Position numbers and translations under genes: made by a program. DNA of 64,000 nucleotides from Alteromonas australica (GTDB lineage: Bacteria; Pseudomonadota; Gammaproteobacteria; Enterobacterales; Alteromonadaceae): positions 1,302,001 to 1,366,000 of the forward strand of contig NZ_CP008849.1 of NCBI RefSeq assembly GCF_000730385.1, written 5' to 3'. The notes below the pieces were generated by a model. That model was given only the letters and a program-made list of their open reading frames with translations. It was not told the DNA's origin and made no database searches. Below are positions 23,608 through 32,618 of the stretch, in pieces (the stretch's first letter is position 1; each line of letters starts with the position of its first letter).

Positions 23608-26469
23608 ATGTCAGTAATGCGGGCTACACGTATTTTCACCGTGTTTATTGTTTTTTGTAGTTTGGCAGCTTGTCAAAACACAAGTGATAAAAAGGGCGAC
23701 AAGGGCGAAAAAGACACCACGGCAGTGACTATCGCCTATGAAAAGTATCAATTAGATAATGGCCTTACGGTTATTTTACATGAAGACCATTCAGACCCCC
23801 TAGTGCATGTTGATGTGACTTATCATGTGGGGTCTGCCAGAGAAGAGGTGGGGAAATCTGGCTTTGCCCATTTCTTTGAGCACATGATGTTTCAAGGCTC
23901 TAAGCACGTCGCCGATGAACAGCACTTCAAAATAATCACTGATGCAGGTGGCAGCCTAAATGGTTCTACCAATACCGACCGTACGAATTATTACGAAACA
24001 GTACCGGCAAACCAACTTGAAAAAGTATTGTGGTTAGAGTCAGACCGCATGGGGTACTTGTTAGAAGCGGTAAATCAAACCAAGTTTGAGAACCAACGTG
24101 AGACCGTTAAAAACGAACGTGCGCAACGTGTCGACAACCAACCTTATGGACTAAGACACGAACTTAACGGTGAAGCTATGTACCCTGAAGGGCACCCCTA
24201 TTCTTGGATGACCATCGGTTACGTAGAAGACCTAGACAGAGTGAATGTTAACGACCTAAAAGCATTCTTTAAGCGTTGGTATGGCCCAAATAACGCTGTG
24301 CTTACCATCGGTGGCGACATTGATGTGGCCAAAACAAAAGCGTGGATTGAAAAATATTTCGGTGAAATCCCCCGTGGACCAGCAGTAGAAGAACCTGAAC
24401 CTCAGCCGGTCACGTTACCGGAAACGCGGTATATGACCCTAGAAGATAAAGTGCATCTTCCGTTACTGCAAATTACGTTTCCTACGGTATATGCCCGTCA
24501 TCCAGACGAAGCTCCCCTTGATGTGCTAGCCGATATTCTCGGTGGTGGAAAAACCTCCTTGTTTTACAAAAACCTAGTGAAAGAAGGTTTAGCGGTGCAA
24601 GCGGTTGTTTCTCACCCTTGTCGAGAGCTAGCTTGTGAATTCCAGTTACTCGCACTCGCCAACCCAGCAAAAATATCTGCATTGAGCGACTTAAGAAAGG
24701 TCATTAACACCACCTTGGCTGAGTTTGAACAACGGGGTGTGAAAGCTGACGACCTTGCGCGTACAAAAGGCAGTATTGAAGCGTCAACAGTGTTTGGCTT
24801 ACAAAGTGTCGCAGGCAAAGTTTCAACCCTTGCTTCAAACGAAACCTTTCACCAAAAAGCAGATTTGGTGTCTGAAGACATTGCAAGGTACAACGCAGTA
24901 ACGGCCGACGATGTTATGCGTGTATACAAAAAATACATTAAAGACGCCAATAGCGTCGTATTAAGTGTGGTACCTCAAGGGCAGCCGCAGCTTGAAGCCG
25001 CGAAGCCCAATTTCCAGCGCCCGGTAAGAACACTTCCTGAGCCTAGGGAAACCACAGAAGATCAGCTTAGTAACCTGACAACCCCTGAATCAAGTTTCGA
25101 CAGAACCATAGCACCTGAAGCGGGTGATGTTCCTGTGGTGAATGTACCTGACTATTGGCAATCAAAGCTAAGTAATGGCATGGACGTGTTAGGTGTCACT
25201 ATGGATGAAACGCCCACGCTGACCATGACAATAAGCATGGATGGTGGGATGCTACTCGATCCGAAAGGCAAAGAGGGTGTTGCCTATTTAACGGCGCTTC
25301 TCATGAACGAAACCACACAAAACTCCAGCAACGAAGAGTTAGCAAATGCGTTGGCAAAACTTGGTAGCTCTATTCGTTTCAGTTCAGCCGGACGCTACTC
25401 GCAAGTGTACATTTCCTCGTTAACCAAAAACATTGAGCCAACGTTAAGCTTATTGAAAGAAAAGCTCTTTTCCCCAGCATTTTTGCCCGAGGATTTCGCA
25501 CGCATGAAAGAGCGGGTGATTCAGGGTCTTCAGCAACAAGCTAAAACCCCATCAAGTTTGGCAAGACGGGCGCGGGATTTGGTGCTCTTTGGAGGCCACA
25601 ACCGGGTAAGTTTACCTGATGAAGGCACCATTGCTTCTATCCAAAGCATTACATTAGATGATGTCAAAGACTTCTACGCTAAGTACTACTCTCCCAGTAA
25701 GGCCAGCGTGGTCGTGGTTGGCAATTTACCCCAACAACAGGTAATGAAAAACCTTGCATTTATTGGCCAATGGCAAGGGCCTGAATACAGTTTTGAAGAC
25801 TACAAAGCGTTTCCAGAATACGATACGCGCAACATTTTCTTAGTCGACAGCCCCTCAGCGGTGCAATCCATTGTTTATGTGGTTCAACGGGCGCTCGCCT
25901 ACGACGCCACGGGCGACTATTTTAAAGCCAGACTGATGAACTTCCCATTGGGAGGCGGGTTTAATAGCCGAATTAACCTTAATCTTCGGGAAGACAAGGG
26001 CATCACTTATGGGGCTAATAGTGCCTTTTTAGGTGGGAAAACCTTGGGGTGGTTTGAAGTGAGTGCGGATGTAACCGCAGATCAAACCCAAGTCGCCATT
26101 AACGAGATGTTTGCCGAAATAGAAAACTATATTGAGCAGGGGCCAACTGACGATGAGCTTAAATTTATGCGCAATGCGTTTACGCTAAGTGACGCGCTAG
26201 AGTTTGAGACCCCCACCAGTAAGGCAAGGTTTCTTCGCCAGCTACAGAATTACAACTTGTCTAAAGATTACCGAAAAGAACAAGTTCGCATTATTCAAAG
26301 CATAACCAAAGATGAGATTAAAGCATTGGCTTCGCGCTACCTGATAGACGATAAAATGCAAATCATTGTAGTGGGAGATAAAGCATCGTTACTGCCCCAA
26401 CTGCAATCACTTGGCATGCCGATAATTGAATTATCGGTAGAGGCGAACCACAAAGAAGCGCTAAACTAA
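23608..26469 (+). CDS. M16 family metalloprotease, lipoprotein
   Basis: 953 residues with a lipoprotein signal (LAAC, Cys22), so it is anchored in the envelope facing the periplasm. HFFEH at 88-92 is the inverted zinc motif of pitrilysin-type proteases, with a downstream Glu in ETVKNERAQ. The second half (from about residue 510) is another M16 domain that lacks HxxEH (LLMNETTQN at that position), so it is a structural half. It probably degrades peptides in the periplasm. ATG at 23608 has AAGGA upstream. Confidence 0.93.
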   Translation: MSVMRATRIFTVFIVFCSLAACQNTSDKKGDKGEKDTTAVTIAYEKYQLDNGLTVILHEDHSDPLVHVDVTYHVGSAREEVGKSGFAHFFEHMMFQGSKHVADEQHFKIITDAGGSLNGSTNTDRTNYYETVPANQLEKVLWLESDRMGYLLEAVNQTKFENQRETVKNERAQRVDNQPYGLRHELNGEAMYPEGHPYSWMTIGYVEDLDRVNVNDLKAFFKRWYGPNNAVLTIGGDIDVAKTKAWIEKYFGEIPRGPAVEEPEPQPVTLPETRYMTLEDKVHLPLLQITFPTVYARHPDEAPLDVLADILGGGKTSLFYKNLVKEGLAVQAVVSHPCRELACEFQLLALANPAKISALSDLRKVINTTLAEFEQRGVKADDLARTKGSIEASTVFGLQSVAGKVSTLASNETFHQKADLVSEDIARYNAVTADDVMRVYKKYIKDANSVVLSVVPQGQPQLEAAKPNFQRPVRTLPEPRETTEDQLSNLTTPESSFDRTIAPEAGDVPVVNVPDYWQSKLSNGMDVLGVTMDETPTLTMTISMDGGMLLDPKGKEGVAYLTALLMNETTQNSSNEELANALAKLGSSIRFSSAGRYSQVYISSLTKNIEPTLSLLKEKLFSPAFLPEDFARMKERVIQGLQQQAKTPSSLARRARDLVLFGGHNRVSLPDEGTIASIQSITLDDVKDFYAKYYSPSKASVVVVGNLPQQQVMKNLAFIGQWQGPEYSFEDYKAFPEYDTRNIFLVDSPSAVQSIVYVVQRALAYDATGDYFKARLMNFPLGGGFNSRINLNLREDKGITYGANSAFLGGKTLGWFEVSADVTADQTQVAINEMFAEIENYIEQGPTDDELKFMRNAFTLSDALEFETPTSKARFLRQLQNYNLSKDYRKEQVRIIQSITKDEIKALASRYLIDDKMQIIVVGDKASLLPQLQSLGMPIIELSVEANHKEALN

Positions 26470-26561
26470 TACTTAATTCGCATTAGGTTAATCGCTTCCA
26501 CTTGATTTTAATTTGCTGTTCCCCCATAACGGGGGGAACAACTACGCTATGGACTTGAACA

Positions 26562-28160
26562 TTGACAGTAAACTCATCTTGTTTCGACGAGCGCCTGAAT
26601 GCGCTTAAATCACCTGAATTTTTATCTTCTCTCAAGCAAATAAAGCGAGGCGTTGAGCGTGAAGCGCTGCGAATAAAAAGCAATGGTGAGTTGTCACAAG
26701 CGCCACACCCAAAAGCGTTAGGTGCGGCACTAACTCACGAGTCGATTACCACAGATTTCTCAGAGTCGTTACTTGAGTTTATTACACCGCCAGAAAGCCG
26801 TGCTGAAGATACTATCGCCCAATTAAAAGACATTCACAGGTTTACTATCGATAATATTGATGGGGAGCAAATATGGCCCCTGAGTATGCCGTGTTTTATT
26901 GAAGATGAGTCGCAAATACCCATTGCCTATTTTGGTGAGTCAAACGTGGGTAAAATGAAGCGGGTGTACCGAGTAGGACTTAAGAACCGGTATGGCAGTA
27001 TGATGCAAGCTATTGCTGGCGTACATTTTAATTTTTCATTTCCCGATTCATTTTGGGCGTTATGGGCGCAACTTAATGGAAAAGATCATAGTCAGGAACA
27101 GACATCAGAAGACTATTTTTCGTTAATTAGAAACTATCGCCGTTTTTGCTGGCTTATTCCTTATCTATACGGTGCTTCACCCGCATTGTGTGGCTCATTT
27201 CTCGCGGGTAAAAGTCACGGGCTACCGTTTAAAAAAGTGGGTCAAGGCACTTACTACATGCCCTATGCTACTTCATTGAGAATGAGCGATTTAGGGTACA
27301 CCAGCGCCGAACAATCATCGCTAAAAATCTGTTATAACAAACTCGATAATTATGTTGCCTTACTTCGTGAAGCGATGGGGACACCTTCTTCCCGATTTAG
27401 CCAGTTTGCTGCAGGAGAAGAGGGTAATTATCAGCAGTTAAGCCGCAATATATTGCAAATAGAGAACGAGCTTTATTCTCCTATTCGCCCTAAGCAACCC
27501 ACTCAGTCTATGGAAAAGCCCACTGATGCATTAGTAAAGCGGGGCATCAATTATATTGAAGTGCGGGCGTTAGATGTTAATCCGTTTTCTGCTATTGGAA
27601 TTAGTGAAAGTCAGTTTCATTTTCTTGATGTGTTTTTACTCAGCTGTCTTCTTATGCCAAGTGAAGCGCTTGATGAGTCTCAGCTGACTGAAGCAAAAGA
27701 CAATATGAACAAAGTGGTATTGGAAGGGCGAAACCCAGAGTTAAAGCTGCTTCAAGGTGGGGAGGAGATAAGCTTACCCGCTTGGTGTGAAACCTTGTTC
27801 GCACAATTTAAGCAAGTAGCCGCTTTACTCGATACCGCTAATGAAACCGATAAATACATGGCAGCGGTAGACGAAGAATGGCAAAAAGTAATAGACCCAG
27901 CTAAAACGCCATCAGGCGTGCTATTGAATGCATTGCTTAAAGACGACAAAGATAATAGTGTATTCGGGTTAGAACTTGCAGAGCGTTACAAAGCGGAGAT
28001 GGCGGGCTATGCTTATACCCATACCGACGCAGACGCTTTTCAAGCTGCTTCACAAGCTTCCCTCGATGCCCAAGCCGATGTTGAAGCTGCAGATAGCAAA
28101 GACTTCGATAGCTTTATTCGTGATTACTTTAACGAACCGCCAGCAAAAAAAAATGCCTGA
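26562..28160 (+). CDS. gshA: Glutamate-cysteine ligase
   Basis: 532 residues, the enterobacterial GshA type. It makes gamma-glutamylcysteine, the first step of glutathione synthesis. The N-terminal IKRGVEREALRI, HESITTDFSESLLEFITPP and the middle NYIEVRALDVNPFSAIGI segments are family hallmarks. The start appears to be TTG at 26562; the ATG at 26549 is in another frame and soon stops. The stop codon lies inside a hairpin (28152-28175). Confidence 0.95.
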   Translation: MTVNSSCFDERLNALKSPEFLSSLKQIKRGVEREALRIKSNGELSQAPHPKALGAALTHESITTDFSESLLEFITPPESRAEDTIAQLKDIHRFTIDNIDGEQIWPLSMPCFIEDESQIPIAYFGESNVGKMKRVYRVGLKNRYGSMMQAIAGVHFNFSFPDSFWALWAQLNGKDHSQEQTSEDYFSLIRNYRRFCWLIPYLYGASPALCGSFLAGKSHGLPFKKVGQGTYYMPYATSLRMSDLGYTSAEQSSLKICYNKLDNYVALLREAMGTPSSRFSQFAAGEEGNYQQLSRNILQIENELYSPIRPKQPTQSMEKPTDALVKRGINYIEVRALDVNPFSAIGISESQFHFLDVFLLSCLLMPSEALDESQLTEAKDNMNKVVLEGRNPELKLLQGGEEISLPAWCETLFAQFKQVAALLDTANETDKYMAAVDEEWQKVIDPAKTPSGVLLNALLKDDKDNSVFGLELAERYKAEMAGYAYTHTDADAFQAASQASLDAQADVEAADSKDFDSFIRDYFNEPPAKKNA

Positions 28161-28175
28161 CAAGTGTCAGGCATT
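28143..28175 (-). terminator. Rho-independent terminator, minus direction
   Basis: AATGCCTGAC-AAGT-GTCAGGCATT, a 10-bp stem, is followed on the minus strand by nine T. On the + strand there is no T run. No gene on the minus strand lies just to the right. Confidence 0.75.
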
Positions 28176-28227
28176 GAAAGGTTCCAGGGAAACACACATT
28201 TTACTAGAACATTAATTAAGACAAGTC

Positions 28228-28866
28228 ATGCATCAAAAGTTCAAACCGTGGGTTCTTTTTTTAGCGACATTGGTCGTTGTTTTTCCGCTGCTCATCGCTG
28301 GGTGCGCCACCACGCCTCCTAAGGACATTAGTAACCTTTGCGAAATTTTTTACGAGAAAGACGATTGGTACGACGCTGCCGCTGACGCACGGGATAAATG
28401 GGGCGTTCCTATTCACATTCCAATGGCAATGATGTATCAGGAAAGTTCGTTTAGACATGATGCCTTGCCTCCCCGAGATTATGTATTTTTTGGCTTAATT
28501 CCGTGGGGCCGCGTGAGTTCTGCTTATGGTTACTCTCAAGCTAAAACACCAACATGGGCAGATTATATTCGCGAAACGGGTAATCGCGGTGCAGATAGAG
28601 ACGACTTTGAAGATGCTATCGACTTTATGGGCTGGTTTATCTATAAGTCTCAAAAAGTTAATGGTGTGTCTAAATGGGACGCCTACGCGCAGTACCTGAA
28701 TTACCATGAAGGCTGGGGGGGGTACAAACGCAGAAGTTATGACAGAAAGCCTTGGTTAAAAAAGGTGGCAGCGAAAGTAAAAGCACGTTCTTTGCGTTAC
28801 GCAACCCAACTTAAAACCTGCGAAGAAGACTTGCAGAAAGGCTGGTTTATGAAACTGTTTACCTAG
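28228..28866 (+). CDS. SLT/lysozyme-like lipoprotein
   Basis: 212 residues with a lipobox (IAGC, Cys26), so it sits in the outer or inner membrane facing the periplasm. MAMMYQESSFRH (Glu72) and AYGYSQAKTPTW resemble the catalytic Glu and the G-Y-x-Q region of lytic transglycosylases; YLNYHEGWGGYKRRSY follows. It probably cleaves peptidoglycan. The ATG has no strong ribosome site. Confidence 0.8.
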   Translation: MHQKFKPWVLFLATLVVVFPLLIAGCATTPPKDISNLCEIFYEKDDWYDAAADARDKWGVPIHIPMAMMYQESSFRHDALPPRDYVFFGLIPWGRVSSAYGYSQAKTPTWADYIRETGNRGADRDDFEDAIDFMGWFIYKSQKVNGVSKWDAYAQYLNYHEGWGGYKRRSYDRKPWLKKVAAKVKARSLRYATQLKTCEEDLQKGWFMKLFT

Positions 28867-28932
28867 CCTTTACCCTGCGCGAATTAGCTTTCTATACCGC
28901 TTAATCTCTCACACACCCCACTGCATGATCCC

Positions 28933-28980
28933 GCGGACACTGTTCTAAATCGGACAGTCAAAAGTGTCCGCTGCGGACAC
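28933..28980 (+). promoter_or_regulatory. Candidate activator sites (UAS) of the NtrC-type regulator
   Basis: GTGTCCGCTGCGGACAC (28964-28980) is a perfect 17-bp palindrome. The half-sites GCGGACAC (28933-28940) and CGGACAG (28951-28957) lie upstream. They are 50 to 100 bp before the possible sigma-54 promoter, the usual distance for an enhancer. Confidence 0.65.
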
Positions 28981-29031
28981 ATTTCTATTTCCTGTATTTA
29001 AAAAATCACTATTTATCAGTGCTTTAAATTA

Positions 29032-29047
29032 TGGCATGTAAATCGTA
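29032..29047 (+). promoter_or_regulatory. Possible sigma-54 promoter
   Basis: TGGCATGTAAATCGTA keeps the -24 TGGCA and the right spacing, but -12 is GT instead of GC, so this is tentative. Confidence 0.4.
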
Positions 29048-29182
29048 TTAGTCGTTGTAAGAAAAATAAAACGGCTAATGAGCGTACGTGTTCTTGTGTA
29101 ACTGGATTGCATTGACTCGCAACAAGGTAAGCAAGGGGCTATGTCTGTTAGCGAACCCATTCACTATTCAGAGGGCTAGACC

Positions 29183-29275
29183 ATGATGATGATGCTTTTT
29201 CACTACATAAGTCTTCCAATTTTGGTTTTGATTGTTGGCTTGGTTCTCGCCAATATCGAAAAACAAGGGATATAG
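29183..29275 (+). CDS. 30-residue membrane peptide leading the efflux operon
   Basis: The frame MMMMLFHYISLPILVLIVGLVLANIEKQGI is described here by its parts: four Met, one hydrophobic helix (about residues 5-23) and a charged tail NIEKQ. GAGGG lies seven bases before the ATG, the best ribosome site in the area. The stop is 9 bases before the membrane-fusion protein gene. It may be a small subunit or regulator of the exporter; that is inference from position. Confidence 0.6.
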   Translation: MMMMLFHYISLPILVLIVGLVLANIEKQGI

Positions 29276-29284
29276 GGCAACGCG

Positions 29285-30538
29285 ATGATTAAGGATACAA
29301 GTAGTCAAGATGTCGTGGTAAAGCAGCAGCGTCGCCGCACGCCTTGGATAGTTTTTAGTGTGTGTGTGATTGCCATTGTCTGCATGGGGTACGTGGCCGT
29401 TTCTGCGCCTCCTGCGGCTATTTCTGTAGCGAAATCCTCATTAAAAGTACACAAGGTGTCAAAGGGCGACTTGGTCCGAGATATTGTGACCACGGGCAAA
29501 ATAATTGCCGCTAACGCGCCGCAGGTTTATAGCCCAGAGCAAGGCTATGTGTTACTCAAAGTGACCCCCGGGGATTTTATTGAAGTGGGAGACACTGTGG
29601 CCATTGTTGACTCCCCTGAATTGCAAAGCAACCTGAAACAGGAGCAACTGGTACTTGCAAGCTTACGCAGCGATCTCGCCAGACAGCAATTGGATGTTAG
29701 GCGTCAAACGTTACTACTTAACAAGCAGGCAGATTTGGCAAAAGTTGAACTTGATGCAGCAATGCGTGAAGACAAACGGGCGTCCTTATCCATTCAAAAC
29801 CACCTTATTAGCCAAATTGATTTTGAAGAGGCACAAGATAATTTAGCGCGAGCGAAAGTGACCCACAAGCATGCGCTTGCCGAAATTGAATTGGCAACCG
29901 ATACCCTGGCTTTTGAGCTTAAAACCACCGAAGAGAAAGTGGCTAGGCAGGAGCTAGTGGTAGTAGAACTAGCCCGTCAATTGGCCAATTTGCAGATAAA
30001 GGCCACTGTGTCTGGCGTGGTGGGGAATGTGCGTATTCAACCCAATGCCCTGGTTGCCAAAAACGAATTACTCATGACACTAGTGGACCTTTCCGCCTAT
30101 GAAGCACAGCTTAATGTGGCCGAAAGCTACGCGGGCGATCTTGGTATTGGCATGGACGTCGAGCTCACCATGGGAGGGCAAACAGTACTTGGTACCCTGG
30201 TTTCTATTTCGCCAGAGGTGGTAGAACGACAAGTCACAGCAAGGGTTCGCTTTCCTGAGAACAGTGTGCAATCTATTCGCCAAAATCAGCAGGTATCTGC
30301 TCGCATTCTGCTGGAAAACAAAACAGATGTATTAAAGGTGGCGCGAGGTAGCTTCTTGCAGGCAGGGGGACATACGGCCTATTTAGTGAATGGCGATGTA
30401 GCTGAACGTGTGGCTATTCAAATAGGGGCAACCAGTATGCGCGAAATAGAGATTTTAGGTGGCCTGAATGAAGGCGACGAAATAGTCATTTCTAATTATG
30501 AAAAATTCAACCAAGCGCCTTCGGTGCTGTTACGCTAA
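29285..30538 (+). CDS. HlyD/MacA-type membrane-fusion protein
   Basis: 417 residues. One N-terminal membrane segment (about 19-38) anchors a periplasmic protein with a barrel-sandwich hybrid half (GDLVRDIVTTGKI... PEQGYVLLKVTPGDFIEVGDTVAIVDSPEL), a long coiled-coil hairpin (about 115-230) and the returning lipoyl half (LQIKATVSGVVGNVRIQPNALV). It links the inner-membrane exporter encoded next to an outer-membrane channel. Relatives are MacA and similar adaptors. First large gene of the operon. Confidence 0.92.
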   Translation: MIKDTSSQDVVVKQQRRRTPWIVFSVCVIAIVCMGYVAVSAPPAAISVAKSSLKVHKVSKGDLVRDIVTTGKIIAANAPQVYSPEQGYVLLKVTPGDFIEVGDTVAIVDSPELQSNLKQEQLVLASLRSDLARQQLDVRRQTLLLNKQADLAKVELDAAMREDKRASLSIQNHLISQIDFEEAQDNLARAKVTHKHALAEIELATDTLAFELKTTEEKVARQELVVVELARQLANLQIKATVSGVVGNVRIQPNALVAKNELLMTLVDLSAYEAQLNVAESYAGDLGIGMDVELTMGGQTVLGTLVSISPEVVERQVTARVRFPENSVQSIRQNQQVSARILLENKTDVLKVARGSFLQAGGHTAYLVNGDVAERVAIQIGATSMREIEILGGLNEGDEIVISNYEKFNQAPSVLLR

Positions 30539-30553
30539 AACAAGGAACACACA

Positions 30554-31294
30554 ATGTTAACCATGCACAACGTAGGCAAGATATATCAAACAGACAGTGT
30601 ACAAACCCATGCATTAAGAGACTTTTCTCTTACGGTGAACGAAGGCGAATTTATTGCGGTAACAGGGCCATCGGGTTCGGGGAAAACCACCTTTTTAAAT
30701 ATTGCAGGGTTATTAGAACCCTTTACGTCAGGGCAATATACATTAGACGGTATAGACATTGGTGGTTTGTCTGATAATCAGCGCGCGGATATCCGAAACC
30801 AAAAAATAGGCTATATTTTTCAGGGTTTTAACCTAATTCCTGATTTAAATATTTACGAAAATGTGGAAGTGCCTTTGCGATACCGTGGAGTACCAGCAAA
30901 AGAACGTAAAGTGCGAATTTTAGAATGTTTAGAACAGGTGGGGCTAGCTAGCCGCGCCAGGCACTTACCTCAGCAGCTATCTGGTGGGCAACAACAACGG
31001 GTGGCGATAGCCAGAGCGCTCGCCGGAAAACCCCGTTTTTTGCTGGCAGATGAGCCTACGGGTAATTTAGATACCCTTATGGCGCGCCAAGTTATGGAGT
31101 TATTAGAAGAGATTAACCAAAATGGCGCCACTATCGTTATGGTCACCCACGACCCTGAATTGGCCCGTAGAGCCCCTCGCAACATTCAAGTGGTAGACGG
31201 GGAATTGGCCGATTTAACCTTTTATCAAGGGAAGCCAGCAACGTCTGCCTCAGCCCCTGAAAAAAGTGCCCATGAAAGCGTAGTGGGAGGCTAA
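30554..31294 (+). CDS. ABC transporter ATPase, MacB/LolD type
   Basis: 246 residues. Walker A GPSGSGKT (38-45), Q-loop (FQGFNLIPDL), signature LSGGQQQR, Walker B LLADEPTGNLD and the H-loop VMVTHDPELA are all intact. The type matches ATPases that work mechanically with FtsX-like permeases, here the two encoded next. The stop is 1 base from the next gene, so translation is coupled. Confidence 0.95.
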   Translation: MLTMHNVGKIYQTDSVQTHALRDFSLTVNEGEFIAVTGPSGSGKTTFLNIAGLLEPFTSGQYTLDGIDIGGLSDNQRADIRNQKIGYIFQGFNLIPDLNIYENVEVPLRYRGVPAKERKVRILECLEQVGLASRARHLPQQLSGGQQQRVAIARALAGKPRFLLADEPTGNLDTLMARQVMELLEEINQNGATIVMVTHDPELARRAPRNIQVVDGELADLTFYQGKPATSASAPEKSAHESVVGG

Positions 31295-31295
31295 T

Positions 31296-32609
31296 ATGTT
31301 TCTTCACTATATCGATTTAAGCATCAGAAGTATCAAGAGTACGCCTGTAATCAGCGTATTAATGGTGTTTGCCATTGCAATAGGTATTGGCTTAACCATG
31401 ACAAGCCTTTCTGTGTTTCACATGATGTCGATGGATCCTATCCCTCACAAAAGTCAGGCCATTCATTTTCCTCAGTTAAACATTATGGATGAAGGCGGCG
31501 AATGGCATACAGATGATAATATTCCTTACCAACTGACTTATCAGGATGCCATAAACCTCTACAACGCAGACGCAGGCTTTCCTAGAAGCCCGAGTTTTCG
31601 CAGTGGGTTTTCGGTACACCTAAATACCCCTGACGTTAAGCCCACCATGGAACCTGCCCGTCTTGTTTATCAAGAGTTTTTCTCTATTTTTGAGCGGCCC
31701 TTCATTTTTGGGGCGCCTTGGTCGAAGGAAGAACAACAAAGCAAACCCTATGTCGTGGTTATTTCCGAATCCATTAACAACCGCTTATTCAATGGCCAGA
31801 ACTCAGTGGGCAAATCCATCTATTTAGACAATAAAAGCTATCGTATTGTCGGTGTGGTTGAAGACTGGGATCACCACATTAAGTATTACGACTTAAATAA
31901 CGGTGCGTTTAATAGCCCAGAAAAACTTTATGTGCCTTTTTCTATTGCGCCTTTAGAAGAAATAGGGACGTGGGGAAATACCAATGGGTGGAAACACGAA
32001 ACCTTAAATGGCTACCAAAGCTTATTGCAATCTGAATTGGTCTGGGTGCAATTTTGGGTACAGCTTAATACGGCGGCCGAAAAAGAAGCGTTTAGTGCGC
32101 TGATAATGGCCTATATGGAAGATCAGCAATCGAAAGGCCGGTTTAATCGCGATAACTTGCAATACGCCCTTCGTAACGTCACCGAATGGTTAAAATACAA
32201 TCAGGTGGTCTCAGAGGACAATCGTATTCTCGTTGGCTTGAGCTTTATGTTCTTGCTTGTCTGTGTGGCGAATATATTGGGCTTATTACTGGCTAAATTT
32301 CTAAAACGAGCGCCTGAGGTTGGCGTACGCCGCGCCCTTGGCGCCAGTAAGAAGCACATATTTGCGCAGCATATTGTGGAAGTGTCTGTTATTGGCTTAG
32401 CCGGTGGCATTTTGGGTATTGTGATTGCGCAACTTGGTCTGTGGGGCGTTCGTACTACCAACAGATATTATGAAGCCCTAGCTACCATGGATGTCTCTAT
32501 GCTGTTAGCGGCGCCTACCATTGCCTTAATGGCAAGTTTCATAGCGGGTTTGTACCCTGCATGGCTGGTGTGTAGAACCCAACCTGCCATTTACCTCAAA
32601 AGCCAATAG
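31296..32609 (+). CDS. FtsX/MacB-type ABC permease (first)
   Basis: 437 residues: one N-terminal membrane segment (about 16-40), a periplasmic MacB_PCD domain (about 45-285, with AIHFPQLNIMDEGG and VVISESINNRLFNGQNSVGKSIYL) and a C-terminal FtsX block of three segments (from about residue 310, with KRAPEVGVRRALGASKKHIF). Together with the second permease it should form a heterodimer. Confidence 0.92.
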   Translation: MFLHYIDLSIRSIKSTPVISVLMVFAIAIGIGLTMTSLSVFHMMSMDPIPHKSQAIHFPQLNIMDEGGEWHTDDNIPYQLTYQDAINLYNADAGFPRSPSFRSGFSVHLNTPDVKPTMEPARLVYQEFFSIFERPFIFGAPWSKEEQQSKPYVVVISESINNRLFNGQNSVGKSIYLDNKSYRIVGVVEDWDHHIKYYDLNNGAFNSPEKLYVPFSIAPLEEIGTWGNTNGWKHETLNGYQSLLQSELVWVQFWVQLNTAAEKEAFSALIMAYMEDQQSKGRFNRDNLQYALRNVTEWLKYNQVVSEDNRILVGLSFMFLLVCVANILGLLLAKFLKRAPEVGVRRALGASKKHIFAQHIVEVSVIGLAGGILGIVIAQLGLWGVRTTNRYYEALATMDVSMLLAAPTIALMASFIAGLYPAWLVCRTQPAIYLKSQ

Positions 32610-32618
32610 GAGCGTATC

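Larger units (their letters stand above)
28867..29182. other. Regulatory region of the efflux operon
   Basis: 316 bases without a gene. It holds the palindromic operator, two half-sites and a possible sigma-54 promoter (listed separately), then about 100 bases of leader before the small ORF at 29183. Confidence 0.7.

Noticed and set aside
26549-26608. ATG 26549 as the start of gshA
   Set aside because: It is out of frame and ends after 19 codons; TTG 26562 fits the family.
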